DNA of 23,618 nt from Nemertoderma westbladi (GCA_032718475.1 JAUCBJ010002479.1:1-23618); one strand, 5' to 3'. Counted from the first letter of the stretch, positions 9,573 through 20,143 are shown. Program-made: numbers and translations. The notes: a model not told the origin generated them from the letters alone.

Positions 9573-10548
9573 ATTCAATTGAATTTGTTTAATGACCATA
9601 TCAGGAACAGACATTACAGTAAAATAAACAACTTAATCCGAGTAAAATAATACAATATATACAACAATTAATATATAAGTTAGATATGAACTTTAGAGAT
9701 TTAATATTAATTATTAGATTTCAAGATATTTACACGTCTTTACGTAAGATTTCTGATGTATAGGCTAATTAATATATAACGCAAATAGTCTTCCGACCAT
9801 GCTTGTTGTTAGCACCATCGGCTCCTAAAGTATGTACGGTATGTATTAAGTTCTACAATAAAATAAATTGGATCAGTTCCACGAAGTTTGCATAAATCAA
9901 GTAGTCAATGTACTGAATGTCACACTACCATGGACAATGTCTATTAATTAATAAAATATTTAATATTTGCAGATCCGATAGGTTATAATTAGATAATTTA
10001 ATCCATAGTTAATTACGAATAAATTTAAATTAAAAATTAAATCGAATTTAAGTTCAACCATGTACATAAATATTTCTAAAACGTATTGTGGGATTTGGCA
10101 ATGTCATAGATTAATAATGAAATAATCGTTTAGTTGTCCTGTTGTCATTAATTTATGACAATACAATATAAATACATTAGAAGGACTTACATTAGTTAAA
10201 TATGAATAAATATATAAAATAACATTCTAAAACGTATCAATGATCAATATTATAAAACGTGGCGCCTGTAGTGAGGGAGCCATATCGTGAGTACAATGAA
10301 GCGTGCAAACTATAAAATATAAGGTAATGATTAATAAATATTTCATTATCAGGGTCTCTTACTGTTTCCATTGAATTTTTCCATGAACCCGTGCACCATT
10401 GTAGGAGATCAACACAATCGAGACCTTTCTTGAACGGGTTAAGCGATTTTGCGCATGGAACTGATTCTGGAAGGGAGTTCCACAAATCCAGCCGTCGAAC
10501 AGAGAAATAGCTACAGCTAGCGCCTGTATTGTTGTAGTTTAGTTTAGT
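9573..10548 (-). mobile_element. LINE 3'-end fragment (CR1/L2-like)
   Basis: Minus-strand reading: a reverse transcriptase C-terminal coding remnant (10548-10237), then about 650 bp of AT-rich noncoding DNA ending in CAAATTCAATTGAATTC near 9573, which resembles the short-repeat 3' ends of this LINE group. Just upstream on the same strand (about 10534-10556) lies TTATTAAACTAAACTAAACT, which could be the repeat tail of yet another LINE fragment. Ends are approximate and the 3' assignment is inference. Confidence 0.5.
10237..10548 (-). pseudogene. Reverse transcriptase C-terminal fragment
   Basis: The minus-strand frame reads SYFSVRRLDLWNSLPESV and then CAKSLNPFKKGLD, the hallmark C-terminal end of CR1/L2-group non-LTR reverse transcriptases (F.VR...WNSLP..V..A.SLN.FK..LD). 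Only this last piece survives; no catalytic motif is present. The frame is closed upstream by TAA at 10551-10549. The real protein end probably falls soon after GLDCVDLLQW, and the rest of the frame down to TGA at 10237 looks like chance sequence. It differs in sequence from the 6093-7451 copy (LWNQLPHSV versus LWNSLPESV), so it belongs to another subfamily. Confidence 0.72.
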
Positions 10549-11429
10549 TTAATAAGCCAGTACGTATCAATAAAAATATATTTCAAACATTCAAACACAA
10601 ATGGCAGAAATAAAAATAATGTATTATTAGGATAACATTACAGTAATAAACTTCAATTATAATAATTACTCGCTATTATCAAAATTATTGATTTGACAAG
10701 TAATATACGTACTGTAAGTATTGTAATGTAAAGAAGGATAGGAGACTTATATACATTTTGTTTTTCGAAATGGCTGACAAGTTTCGCATTTCCGTTTTAA
10801 GGCGGGAATAAAATATAAATAAAAATTAGATTAATTAATTAAAGATAAAATTGAACAAAAAAAAACTTATATTAAGTTATTCTAGTAATAATCAATATAC
10901 AGATATATTCCTTGAACATGGGAACACAAGTTACAAATTACAGTTTACAGTAGTTTAAAAATAATGCATAATAGGGTTGTTGCGTGGAAATTTGTTGGGC
11001 CAGAAACAATTGAATAAGGGGTCTATTATGACAAAATTATGATAAAATGCATCGGTTAATTAAGATAGTAGGTAAACTGTATGTGTATGTGTAAACAGTA
11101 TGTGTAATCATGAAATTTACAGTATATTTCTAAATTCATTGCAGTATTCGAAGATTCTGCCAAGTTACGCAATTGAATTTTAAAGCCGGGAAAAAAATAT
11201 AACTAAAATTATTATAATATAAGTTAATAATATAATAATATTATTAATAACATAAGTTACAATCCGCATCGACCTGAAATTAGTCTTTCCAGATGTTTCA
11301 GCGCCTATTTGTCACATAATATTAGATCTTGATATAATACAATACATAAATATGCATTATTAATAATTGATAATATTATAAGGTTGATAAATCATTATAA
11401 TTTTCATTTAGAACAGTTTAGAGTCCCAT
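10549..11429. other. AT-rich spacer with a diverged direct repeat; no gene
   Basis: About 10783-10840 and 11150-11215 are related: each has GTT.CGCA, then TTTTAA..CGGGAA, then AAATATAA.TAAAAATTA. They look like two old copies of one short repeat about 370 bp apart. Otherwise no coding or RNA signal. Confidence 0.4.
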
Positions 11430-11520
11430 AATCTTTGGCGTCCAGTTGGGTTCAAACGTGTTATAGCACAGACTTCCAACTTGGAGATCACCATTTCGAT
11501 TCCACCTGGGCCCCAAAGCT
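11430..11520 (+). repeat. tRNA-like retroposon relic (low confidence)
   Basis: The stretch GTTATAGCACAGACTTCCAA, followed shortly by TTTCGATTCCACCTGGGCCC, has an anticodon-loop-like CTTCCAA and a near-match to the B box (TTTCGATTCC versus GGTTCGATTCC). Stem pairing is poor, so it is not a functional tRNA. A degenerate tRNA-derived SINE head is the likeliest reading; chance similarity is possible. Confidence 0.28.
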
Positions 11521-11824
11521 AAACCATAGTAAGCTAGGATCAACTAACATTCTAATACAATAATTATTGTAATACATTGTAATGAGAGAGATTGCTCCTT
11601 ATTTATTTAATTTAGATGGATAATTTAATTTCTAATGTACTGAACAGTATGCAAAGGCGATACTATATATACATTTCCTAAGAATAGATTCAATAATTAA
11701 TCATTAAAATCGAAAAGAACTAATAATCTGTTGTAATCAAATAATCTGTATATCGTAATCCGTTATAAATAATCGGTCGTAACGAGTACCGTAATTACTA
11801 CAGTACTACTACTAGGTCTGTAAA

Positions 11825-11972
11825 AGCTTTTGCGGACATAACAAGCCCTTTTTTTCCGCAATATACCGTGTAGGTGCTTTAGCGGACATAACAAGCCATT
11901 TTCTCCGCAATGTACCGTGTAGGTGCTTTAGCGGACATAACAAGCCATTTTCTGCCGCAATGCGCCTAATAC
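11825..11972. repeat. 50-bp direct repeat, about 2.7 copies
   Basis: GCGGACATAACAAGCC starts at 11832, 11882 and 11931, each followed by a T-rich stretch and CCGCAATRTACCGTGTAGG in the first two copies. Periods are 50 and 49 bp. There is no open frame across it. Confidence 0.85.
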
Positions 11973-13018
11973 TCTAAAAGACTGGAACTCAGATGACGAA
12001 ATCTGTCAGCTGATTTACTGTAAACGTGAAACCTCTCTTTGTTCGGCTCAACCAATCAGAGCGATTTTCTTTTTATGTTGGACAAGGGCCTATGTAAAAC
12101 CGCGCAATGCATTACGGTCTTTGTTTACCTTTTCTGAGCCTCTGAACATCGGCTTAGAATTTCTTCTGTGCTTCTGTAGAAGTTTCAGACTTTGGCCCAA
12201 CTTTGGATGGCTTTGATTACAAAAACGTAAATCTATTATCCTGGAGCACTGCAATCCACAAACCAAACTGCGGTACTGCAACGCATTACAAACTGGATAC
12301 ATTGGCTGCATTTACCTGATAAACTGATTGAACTCAATGCACTACGTAACACATACTGATTGTTCACCGCATTATTTTACTTCTGTTATTAATTGTTGTT
12401 ATATGGATATATTGTTGATATATTTGGAGAATACCGATAAATAATCATAAAACCCCAATCTTCTTGATTACTGAAGGTAAGAGGGACCGGTTACCTGTAG
12501 CAATTGCGACTTACATTATAGTGGTTTTTGTGTGAATTAAATGCTATTTCATAATCCCTACATGAGTCAGTTGCTATCCTCCTTATATATGATCAAATTC
12601 AGTGACGGTCGGCAGATCAGTGTGAAGTAGTGTGAAGTCGTGCGCAGTAGTGTGACTGATAATAAAGCATCTCCTAAATAATGCGCTATTTACGAAACTC
12701 AGTAGTCATCTAGTTGTGATTAGTATAAGTCATAACTCTGTTTTTATACTTAAAGCGCCACGTCCTAAAGGAACTGTTAATATTTCCCCGAAAGTGAATA
12801 ATATTGTCAGAGATTATATAGTAACGATCAATCGAATAATACCGTAGGTCTGCACCGCAATCACTTCAAAGCACCCGAATCCAGTCTCCCGTAACAGTGG
12901 GTGAATGATCGCGCATAGACTGGCTTCGGCTAATGTTACTTCATGTGCACTAAATACTTGTTATAGGCTAAAGTCGATTTATAAACAAGAGGACACCTAA
13001 CATTGGCAGGTTAAACTG
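11973..13018. other. Unassigned spacer; CCAAT box, no gene seen
   Basis: AACCAATCAGAGCG at about 12048 is a good CCAAT-box match, but no TATA box or coding start follows in a convincing arrangement. A short stutter at 12617-12655 repeats AGTAGTGTGA-like words before AATAAAGCA, reminiscent of an LTR end; I could not find a partner. The minus-strand frame at 12090-12311 has no recognisable content. The part next to 13018 may be the 3' UTR of the RTE-type fragment. Confidence 0.4.
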
Positions 13019-14119
13019 CTAAAGGTCTGAAAGCGTGAACAAGGTCGAGCGAACTCGGACAGTGGAAATGAGATCCTTCCAGGCTTCCCGATTCTCAATA
13101 GTTGTCGCAGTTTCGTTTCTCCCAAGTTCAATATCCCTTTCAAGTTGATCTATATATGTTATGGCCGGTCGTCCACGACTACGCTTTCCCTGAGTTGGTT
13201 GCCAGAGAAGTAGATCTGGTATGACCTCGTCTTTACTTCGCCAGCAGTGCCCACTGAATGGTAATCTGCGTTCACGGAGGGTGGTTGATACGGGCGGAAT
13301 TGTACCATAAAGCTCGGCGTTTGTCATGTGTTGTCTCCAGCTGATGTTTAGGGCTGCCCTTAGTAGTCTTGTGTAGCAACCATCAATTCGTTGTTCAAGT
13401 GATTTAGTCAGTGTCCAGGTCTCACACCCATATAAAAATACACTTTCCACTGTGGCTCGAAATAACTTAGTCTTCAGGTGCCTGGAGAGATCTGATTTCC
13501 AGATGGTATCCATTTTTGATAGAGCTACCCAAGCCTTTGCTTTCCTAACTCCTATGTCCTTTTTGCTACTCTCTATCCATGATCCTAGGTACTGGAAGTC
13601 GTCAACCTTCCTTAGTTGATTATTATCAATGGTTGTCAAGTTTCCATCAACATTAAAGGTCATGAATTCGGTCTTGGTAGCATTTATATGCAATCCAACC
13701 TCCTTAGCAGCCCTCTCCACTTTATTTAATAGAAGCTGCGCATCTGCTAGCGTGTTAGAGAGCAGGGCGATGTCATCCGCAAAGTCGGTGTCTGTGACTG
13801 TAGTTGCCGGATATCTACTACTTCTGCGTTCTTGAAGTGTGAATCCCAGATCTTCACCCTTTGTGGCCGTCCTCATTGCGTAATCCAGCACAATTACAGA
13901 TAGTAATGGTGCTAATGTGTCACCTTGCAGTACGCCAGCCAGGATTGAGAAAAACACAGTTTCACCATCTGGTGAGAGTACCTGTGCTTCTGTGTCACAA
14001 TATAGCAATCCAATGCCAGCAACAATTACTTCTGGTATTCCATAAGCTCTTAGGATTTCAAGCATTTTACCTCTATGGATGGAATCTTTTGCTGCACACG
14101 CTAACTGTATATCGAAATC
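13019..14119 (-). pseudogene. RTE-type non-LTR reverse transcriptase fragment
   Basis: The frame is open from 14119 with the first ATG at 14065, giving 348 residues from that ATG. Numbering from it, motifs are PDGET (32-36), GVLQGDTLAP (44-53), motif C FADD (95-98), GLHINATKTE (about 123-132), FQYLGSWIES and KDIGVRKAKAW. The C-terminal block follows, with ATVESVFLYGCETWTLTK, DGCYTRLLRAALNISWRQHM, LRERRLPFSGHC and GRPAITYIDQL. QGDTLAP plus the YGCETWTLTK block are typical of RTE-clade elements widespread in invertebrates. The sequence before the ATG (AAKDSIHRGKM) aligns with the expected KAFDSIHRGKM, but motif A is degraded at the truncation point. Endonuclease and catalytic motif A are therefore missing and the copy is inactive. 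No frameshift is present. Confidence 0.9.
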
Positions 14120-14238
14120 TTATATTTTTATCAAAGAATCATTAAATTTCTGTGCGTATGATATTTATGCCTAACTCATATTGTATACCACCGTGAATCT
14201 TGTTTATATGTTGCCTAGCAATAGTTATGGCAGTGCTG

Positions 14239-14345
14239 AACTCTCATTGGTAACTACCGGCACAGGAATTCTTGCGCCCTATTGGCTGTTCTATTCTTGC
14301 CGTGCTTATATAGTCGATGTTCATCCCATTACTCTCAGGCATAAC
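14239..14345 (+). promoter_or_regulatory. Promoter-like patch (inverted CCAAT boxes plus TATA)
   Basis: Two ATTGG (reverse CCAAT) words at about 14247 and 14280 precede CTTATATAG at about 14305, with CATCCCATTACTCTCAGG about 30 bp downstream where a start site would be expected. No coding region follows. It could be the U3/R part of a solo LTR, but I found no second LTR, primer-binding site or retroviral-type ORF. Confidence 0.25.
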
Positions 14346-14406
14346 CTAACAACATATTAAGCCCGTTACGAGTCATGTAACTTGCAGGACTCGTGATATT
14401 TCACCT

Positions 14407-14482
14407 TGCTGCTTGCTGCGTGCATTGTAGCTTGTTGCATGCATTATACTGTATCTTGTTGCTTATTGCGTGCATTTATTAT
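14407..14482. repeat. Imperfect short repeat, TTGCTGCTTGCTGCGTGCAT type
   Basis: Three loose copies of a CTTG(C/T)TGC...TGCATT word follow each other. The copies are too diverged for a confident period; it may be old slippage. Confidence 0.4.
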
Positions 14483-14763
14483 TAGTTACTATTATTGCTT
14501 TACCTTGTTTATGAATATACAAGACCAGAGATCAAACCAACTCGATTTCCACACGGTTAGTGCTGACTGCGCCCTGTCTGTAATAGATTCGGTTCATTTA
14601 GTGTGAGTGTGTGCGTCCATAGTACTACAATATTATTCCCCAACTAGTAACTATAATCTACTAATGAGGCTATGTATGCAGCACGTGTGAACTGTGCGCA
14701 ATCTTATTCTTAAATTGGTACTTTTTCGCTCGAATATACCGCAAAATCGGGAGAAAAGGTTTC

Positions 14764-14844
14764 ACTTTTTCCCTAGAGAAAAAAAGTAATCATTAGGATT
14801 GCATTAATTTTACTTTTTTTCCCGGCGAAAAAGGTAAAGTAAAA
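14764..14844. other. Two small hairpins
   Basis: ACTTTTTCCCTAGAGAAAAAAAGT (24 bases, 14764-14787) and TTTTACTTT...AAAGTAAAA (14808-14844, loop around CCCGGCG) are both near-perfect palindromes. Function unknown; they could be a decayed palindromic transposon. Confidence 0.5.
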
Positions 14845-16893
14845 TATTTTTGGTGAAATTTCTTAAATTTTATTACATATATTGAAAGAGCATCGACGTA
14901 GAAAAGGTTTGCAAGTAATTTGAGCTTATTATTGAGCTTGAAACTTATTGCAGCTTTAGTGTCTGCAACGGGGACTCCGAAACGCACTCGATGTCCAATA
15001 TTGGTTTATGTTGTTTAGCGGCTCTCTAGTTAAGTAATTTAAATATTCGAGAACACTAAATTATTTTAACATTGAGTAAGGAGGCAACATCGAGAGTTGA
15101 AGAGTACAATAATTTGAACCGCAGTAACTATGGAAGCAATATAGTAAAATATTGCTTTTGTAACACTACCGTACTAACTGTACATAGTATATCGCTATGT
15201 TTTATTAATTGCTAATTACATAGTTGTAACCCAGAATCAATGATCCAATGTGCCATTCAGCTGAATGGATTTGAGCGATTGCCAAGTTATAGAGTGGGAT
15301 CTCTCTCTGACCATAGGCAAATAACATTTTACTCAGCTGATAGCTCCTTCCCTTAGAATACAACACAAACTCTTACAACACAAACGCCCTGAATTCAATG
15401 AAAGTGAATGTCTAATACAGTAGGTTCTTGAGAAATCTGGCTTCCTGAATGACTTTTTAGTTATACAGTAGTATGCATGTACAGTACTACAGTTTAGCGC
15501 TTGAAAAATTACCTTTTTTATAATTTTACTGTGAACATATTATTATATTTTTTGTTCCTCTTATCTTTATTAACCTATAACACATTTGAACGGCCCAGTG
15601 CAGTGCTTAGAATTCAATCAGCTGGCCTCCCATCTAACATAGCAGTGAGTAACCTTATATAGATTATTGTCATAGGATTCACTGGGAAGAGCTATTCATC
15701 TGGTGGGGTAATACATTATACAAACTTACAGTTGATGTTTGATTACTGTCTGGGTTAGAGTGAAATAGTAATAAACTTAGCAAGTAATATACAGTACTTC
15801 TCTGCAGTTTGGGCCTATCCATTCAATCAATAGTAGTAGTACAGTAGCTTACTAGGAGGCCCTCATGGGAACCAGCAGCTAGTGTTTCTATTGGGTCTAT
15901 GGGAATTTTTGCGGCAATTTTTTTTAGTGTTTTGGGGCTATTTTTGGAAATAAAAAGACACTTTGAAAATTTTTTTAGAAATTTTTTTTCCAAATCTTGG
16001 ATATAACCTTCATTGCCGGACGAGCTATAGCTTCGGAGGAGTGTATCTGATATACATTAGATACATACATATACATATAGATAGTGAATACTTTTACAGT
16101 AAGTAGTCCTAACGGTCTTCTATGAGCTTCAGTCGAACTAAGCGAGTGAGGAGAAATATATTTTAAAACTAATTAATGTTGGTGAAACACATCATTATCA
16201 ACTGCAGCTTGACAATCCAAACTAAATTTGTGAGCATCTTCAGTAGTATCTACAGTATCAGCCCTGGTGCTAGTAATTTATACATGTCGTCAGAGACCGC
16301 GGGATTACTATACCCTTGAAATCCATATTTTTTTCTATAACTCATAGTAACCCGTAGAGTCGTTGTGCGTCATATGAGTCGTTGAATACCTAACTTTTAG
16401 TTAGGATAACAAATTGTGCTTATAGCGATATTTATTAATGTGTAAGATGAGCTGTGATTCCATCCTCGCAGCATTGTGGACTATCTGACGTCATAGTGCA
16501 GCAGCTGCTATAAGGGCTCTGCGGATTAATTACCAACCGGAAGACCAAAAAACGTAATGAGAAACAATGGGGCAATAACATTAATGTAACAACAATAATG
16601 TAGAAACTGCACGAGACTATATATATGGTAAACTGGGGTAATACGAGACATATTATCAGGATTTATTCGGCTGTAAAGCTGGAAACATATTTTGAAAATA
16701 CAGTATTATGTAAACTATAATTTACATTGAATATCAAATACGCATAAAATCATAATGTTTAACTTTCTTCATGTTCTTTTTTTGAATTTTGTGTGTCAAT
16801 TTTCCAGGTTGGACTAATATGATTCGAATCGCGTTCCATGACGGCGGGGTCATGGTATTCAAACTATTGGATATATTGCAATAGAAGACCAGC

Positions 16894-16900
16894 TATAAAA
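16894..16900 (+). promoter_or_regulatory. TATA box candidate upstream of the palindromic element
   Basis: GCTATAAAAGGGG is a very good match to the animal TATA consensus. A transcript starting about 30 bp downstream would run through the palindromic element (16945-17297) and into the 17-bp array. There is no downstream ATG-initiated gene that I trust, so this is a motif match only. Confidence 0.25.
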
Positions 16901-16944
16901 GGGGTAGCAATATGTTCAGTAGTTAAATAGTTATTACTTCTGAT

Positions 16945-17297
16945 TGGTTGCCGGTGTACAAGGCTGAGATAACTCCCTCTTGAAATGACTCCTCAGTCGT
17001 CTCAGCCTAGGCTGAGAACACTCCCCTTAGGTTGAGAACACTCCCCTTAGGCTGAGATGACTCCCCTATTTGAGTTATAATATATATCCATACCTGTGGT
17101 ATTTTCGTATATTGAAAAAATAACACTGAAACCTATGTTATTGAGTTATCGTTTATTGTTTTGGTTAGAAAAGCCCGCCACTGTAACCTGCTCCTTTCCG
17201 TTAATTAAGAAATATAGGGAGAAAACTGGGGAGTGTTCTCAGCCTTGGGGAGTTATATTTGGTGGGGAGTTATCTCAGCCTGTTACACCGGCACCAG
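16945..17297. mobile_element. Palindromic element with inverted ends (MITE/foldback-like)
   Basis: The left end has GCCGGTGTA followed by AGGCTGAGATAACTCCC (about 16951-16977); the right end has the inverted counterpart GGGAGTTATCTCAGCCTG and TTACACCGGC (about 17264-17290). Inside the left end a 20-bp unit AGGCTGAGAACACTCCCCTT repeats about three times (16985-17065). Inside the right end its inverted form GGGGAGTGTTCTCAGCCTT recurs (17229-17247). The middle contains a core of about 50 bp (17151-17199) shared with the element at 19627-20250. No transposase is present. The right terminus runs straight into the 17-bp array. No target-site duplication was recognised, so the mobile nature is inferred. 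Confidence 0.6.
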
Positions 17298-18766
17298 GAA
17301 CTACCCGGCACCAGGTACTACCCGGCATCAGGAACTACCCGGCACCAGGTACTATCCGGCACCAGGTACTACCCGGCACCAGGTACTACCCGGCACCAGG
17401 TACTATCCGGCACCAGGTACTACCCGGCACCAGGTACTACCCCGGCACCAGGTACTACCCGGCACCAGGTACTTCCCGGCACCAAGAACTACCCGGCACC
17501 AGGTACTATCCGGCACCAGGTACTACCCGGCACCAGGTACTACCCGGCACCAGATACTATCCGGCACCAGGTACTACCCGGCACCAGCTACTATCCAGCA
17601 CCAGGTACAGGTACTACCCGGCACCAGGTACTACCGGGCACCAAGAACTACCCGGCACCAGGTACTAGCCGACTCCAGGTACTACCCGTCACCAGGTACT
17701 ACCCGGCACCAGATACTATCCGGCACCAGGTACTACCCGGCACCAGCTACTACCCAGCACCAGCTACTACCCGGCATCAGGTACAGGTACTACCCGGCAC
17801 CAGGTACTACCCGGCACCAAGAACTACCCGGCACCAGGTACTACCCGACTCCAGGTACTACCCGTCACCAGGTACTACCCGGCACCAGATACTATCCGGC
17901 ACCAGGTACTACCCGGCACCAGGAACTACCCTGCACCAGGTACTACCCTGCACCAGGTACTACCCGGCACCAGCTACTACCCAGCACCAGCTACTACCCG
18001 GCACCAGGTACAGGTACTACCCGGCACCAGGTACTACCCGGCACCAAGAACTACCCGGCACCAGGTACTACCCGACTCCAGGTACTACCCGTCACCAGGT
18101 ACTACCCTGCACCAGGTACTACCCGGCATCAGGTACTACCCGGCACCAGGTACTACCCGACATCAGATACTACCCGGCACCAGGTACTACCCGGCACCAG
18201 GTACTACCCGGCACCAGGTACTACCCGGCACCAGGAACTACCTGGCACCAGGTACTACCCGGCACCAGGAACTACCTGGCACCAGGTACTACCCGGCCCC
18301 AGGTACTACCCGACATCAGATACTACCCGGCACCAGGTACTACCCGGCACCAGGTACTACCCGGCACCAGCTACTACCCGGCACCAGGAACTACCCGGCA
18401 CCAGGTACTACCCGGCACCAGGTACTACCCGACATCAGATACTACCCGGCACCAGGTACTACCCGGCACCAGGTACTACCCGGCACCAGCTACTACCCGG
18501 CACCAGGAACTACCCGGCACCAGGTACTACCCGGCACCAGGTACTACCCGGCACCAGGAACTACCCGGCACCAGGTACTACCCGGCACCAGGAACTACCC
18601 GGCACCAGGTACAGGTACTACCCGGCACCAGGTACTACCCGGCACCAGGTACTACCCGGCACCAGGTACTACCCGGCACCAGATACTACCCGGCACCAGC
18701 TACTACCCGGCACCAGGTACTACCAGGCACCAGGAACTACCCGGCACCAGCTACTACCCGGCACCT
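17287..18766 (+). repeat. 17-bp minisatellite, about 87 units, open in three frames
   Basis: The unit is GGCACCAGGTACTACCC with variants (GGAACTACC, AGCTACTACC, AGATACT, ACATCAGATACTACCCG). Because 17 is not a multiple of 3 and the unit has no plus-strand stop, all three plus frames translate to the same 17-residue period, YYPAPGTTRHQVLPGTR. The long frames that result (to 17668, 18791 and 18852) are a consequence of this. Two of them have no ATG, opening only at GTG or TTG; the third has an ATG at 17135. The minus strand has TAG in every unit (GGGTAGTACC). Four units carry an extra CAGGTA (about 17603, 17779, 18006, 18607). I treat it as noncoding satellite. Confidence 0.95.
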
Positions 18767-18769
18767 GTT

Positions 18770-19626
18770 TATCACTCAACATGAACATTAACTCGCTTCT
18801 ATCGCGTTTCCAGACCGTTGCTAATAATTCTATCTACAAATCCACAAGATGATAAACAACAAAATTTTACAAAATCCCTCCATTTTTCAACCTTGTCGCA
18901 AATTTCCCGGGTCCCGAATTACCCCAATCTACCCCACAGGGACCCTAAAATCGTTATCAATTAATTGAACCAAACCAATAAAAATATAATATAATTATAT
19001 ATAAACTCGTCAAGTAACAATAATTACTAACAACAGACATTTATTAAATAAAGGTACAACTATAGCAAACTGGAATTATTACAAAGAATGAATGTTTCGT
19101 ACCATCTTGTTAACAAGACGCCCCCTAACCACGTTCACCAACAGAGACACTTCTCGTAAGGAGCAGGTTGGCTCGCACGTGAGGTTTAGTACAACCTAGA
19201 ACCATCTGTGCGGTTACAGTGCACACTGGGCAATACACACCTACACACTAGAATGTGGTACACCTGCACAGCCCACACGGGGTGCACACAGACATTGTGA
19301 TGTAACTAACTACACCAGTTTAATAATGGTTAAAAATTAATAATAATAATAAAGTTCTATCCTGTTTAGAGGCCTCTGACTTTTCTTATCCCTAACCCAA
19401 GGTGTGAAAAAACCTCTGCTAACCAGATTTTTTCGTGGTAGCTCATGGAAAAGTTCGAAAGATATCGGGCATGGAACCATTTATTTTATTTGTAAATGTT
19501 TAAGAATAAGTTGAGCGTTGTGTTTACCTTTTTAATCAATATCTTTAGAAAATACAGCATTCTTAGAATTTATATAGGTGTTTAGTTTAGTGCAGTTAGG
19601 GATGGGAATTTGGATTGGTCAATGCA
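18770..19626. other. No gene seen; spacer between two repeat loci
   Basis: AT-rich until about 19110, then a more balanced stretch with GTGCACAC-like words (19215-19300). GTAAGGAGCAGGTT at about 19157 recalls the inverted end of the shared core at 17151-17199, but the match stops after about 12 bases. No coding or RNA signal. Confidence 0.45.
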
Positions 19627-19772
19627 TCCTCCACTCATAGACGGGTGAGTGTGAGTACGAAACAAAGACCCAAAGACAATAGACCTGTACGTACATAACA
19701 CATGTGTTAACTTTCATTTATTGTTTTGGTTCCAACAACACGCCTCTGAAACCAGCTCCTTTACATGGCAAT

Positions 19773-20005
19773 GGGACCTAACGCTCTTTGAGACCTAACG
19801 CTCTTTAGGACCTAACGCTCATTGGGACCTAACGCTCATTGGTACCTAACGCTCTTTGGGAACTAACGCTCTTTGGGACCTAACGCTCTTTGGGACCTAA
19901 CGCTCTTTAGGACCTAACGCTCTTTGGGACCTAACGCTCTTTGGGACCTAACGCTCTTTGGGACCTAACGCTCATTGGTACCTAACGCTCTTTGGGACCT
20001 AACGC
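19773..20005. repeat. 17-bp minisatellite, about 13.7 units
   Basis: The unit is GGGACCTAACGCTCTTT with variants (GCTCATTGG, GGTACCTAAC, GGGAACTAAC, TTAGGACC). A spaced pair GCTCATTGGTACCTAACGCT occurs at about 19839 and 19971. The right arm of the palindromic element holds only about 1.5 units in the opposite orientation (20029-20056), so the array grew on one side only. Confidence 0.95.
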
Positions 20006-20143
20006 GACTTTACCTCTTTGTTTTGCACAGGTCCCAAATAGCGTTAGGTCCCATTGATATTTAAAGGAGTAGGTTAGTAAAGGAGCAGCTTACATAAGCG
20101 TGTTGGGGGAACCAAAACAATAAACGAAAAGTTAACACATGTT

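Larger units (their letters stand above)
14120..16893. other. Long unassigned spacer; no gene seen
   Basis: I found no frame with recognisable protein content in 2.8 kb on either strand. The region carries a promoter-like patch (14239-14345), a short-word repeat (14407-14482) and two small hairpins (14764-14844), listed separately. A/T homopolymer runs are frequent near 15900-16000. Old, decayed transposon DNA is the likely content, but I cannot name it. Confidence 0.45.

Noticed and set aside
11985-12015. Hammerhead ribozyme core near CTCAGATGACGAAATCTGTC
   Set aside because: The required CTGANGA box is absent and helices cannot be formed in the right order; also looked for CTGATGA in the tandem arrays and found none.
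12090-12311. 73-residue minus-strand frame rich in Cys/Arg
   Set aside because: No motif, no splice context and no similarity I can recognise.
14793-14987. 64-residue minus-strand frame
   Set aside because: Includes small hairpin sequence and low-complexity Lys/Phe runs; no supported product.
17135-18852. Long frames through the 17-bp array as a repetitive secreted or structural protein
   Set aside because: The frames exist in all three phases because the unit has no stop, two have no ATG, the tail after the array is unremarkable and the array continues from a palindromic element. Kept only as a finding to test.
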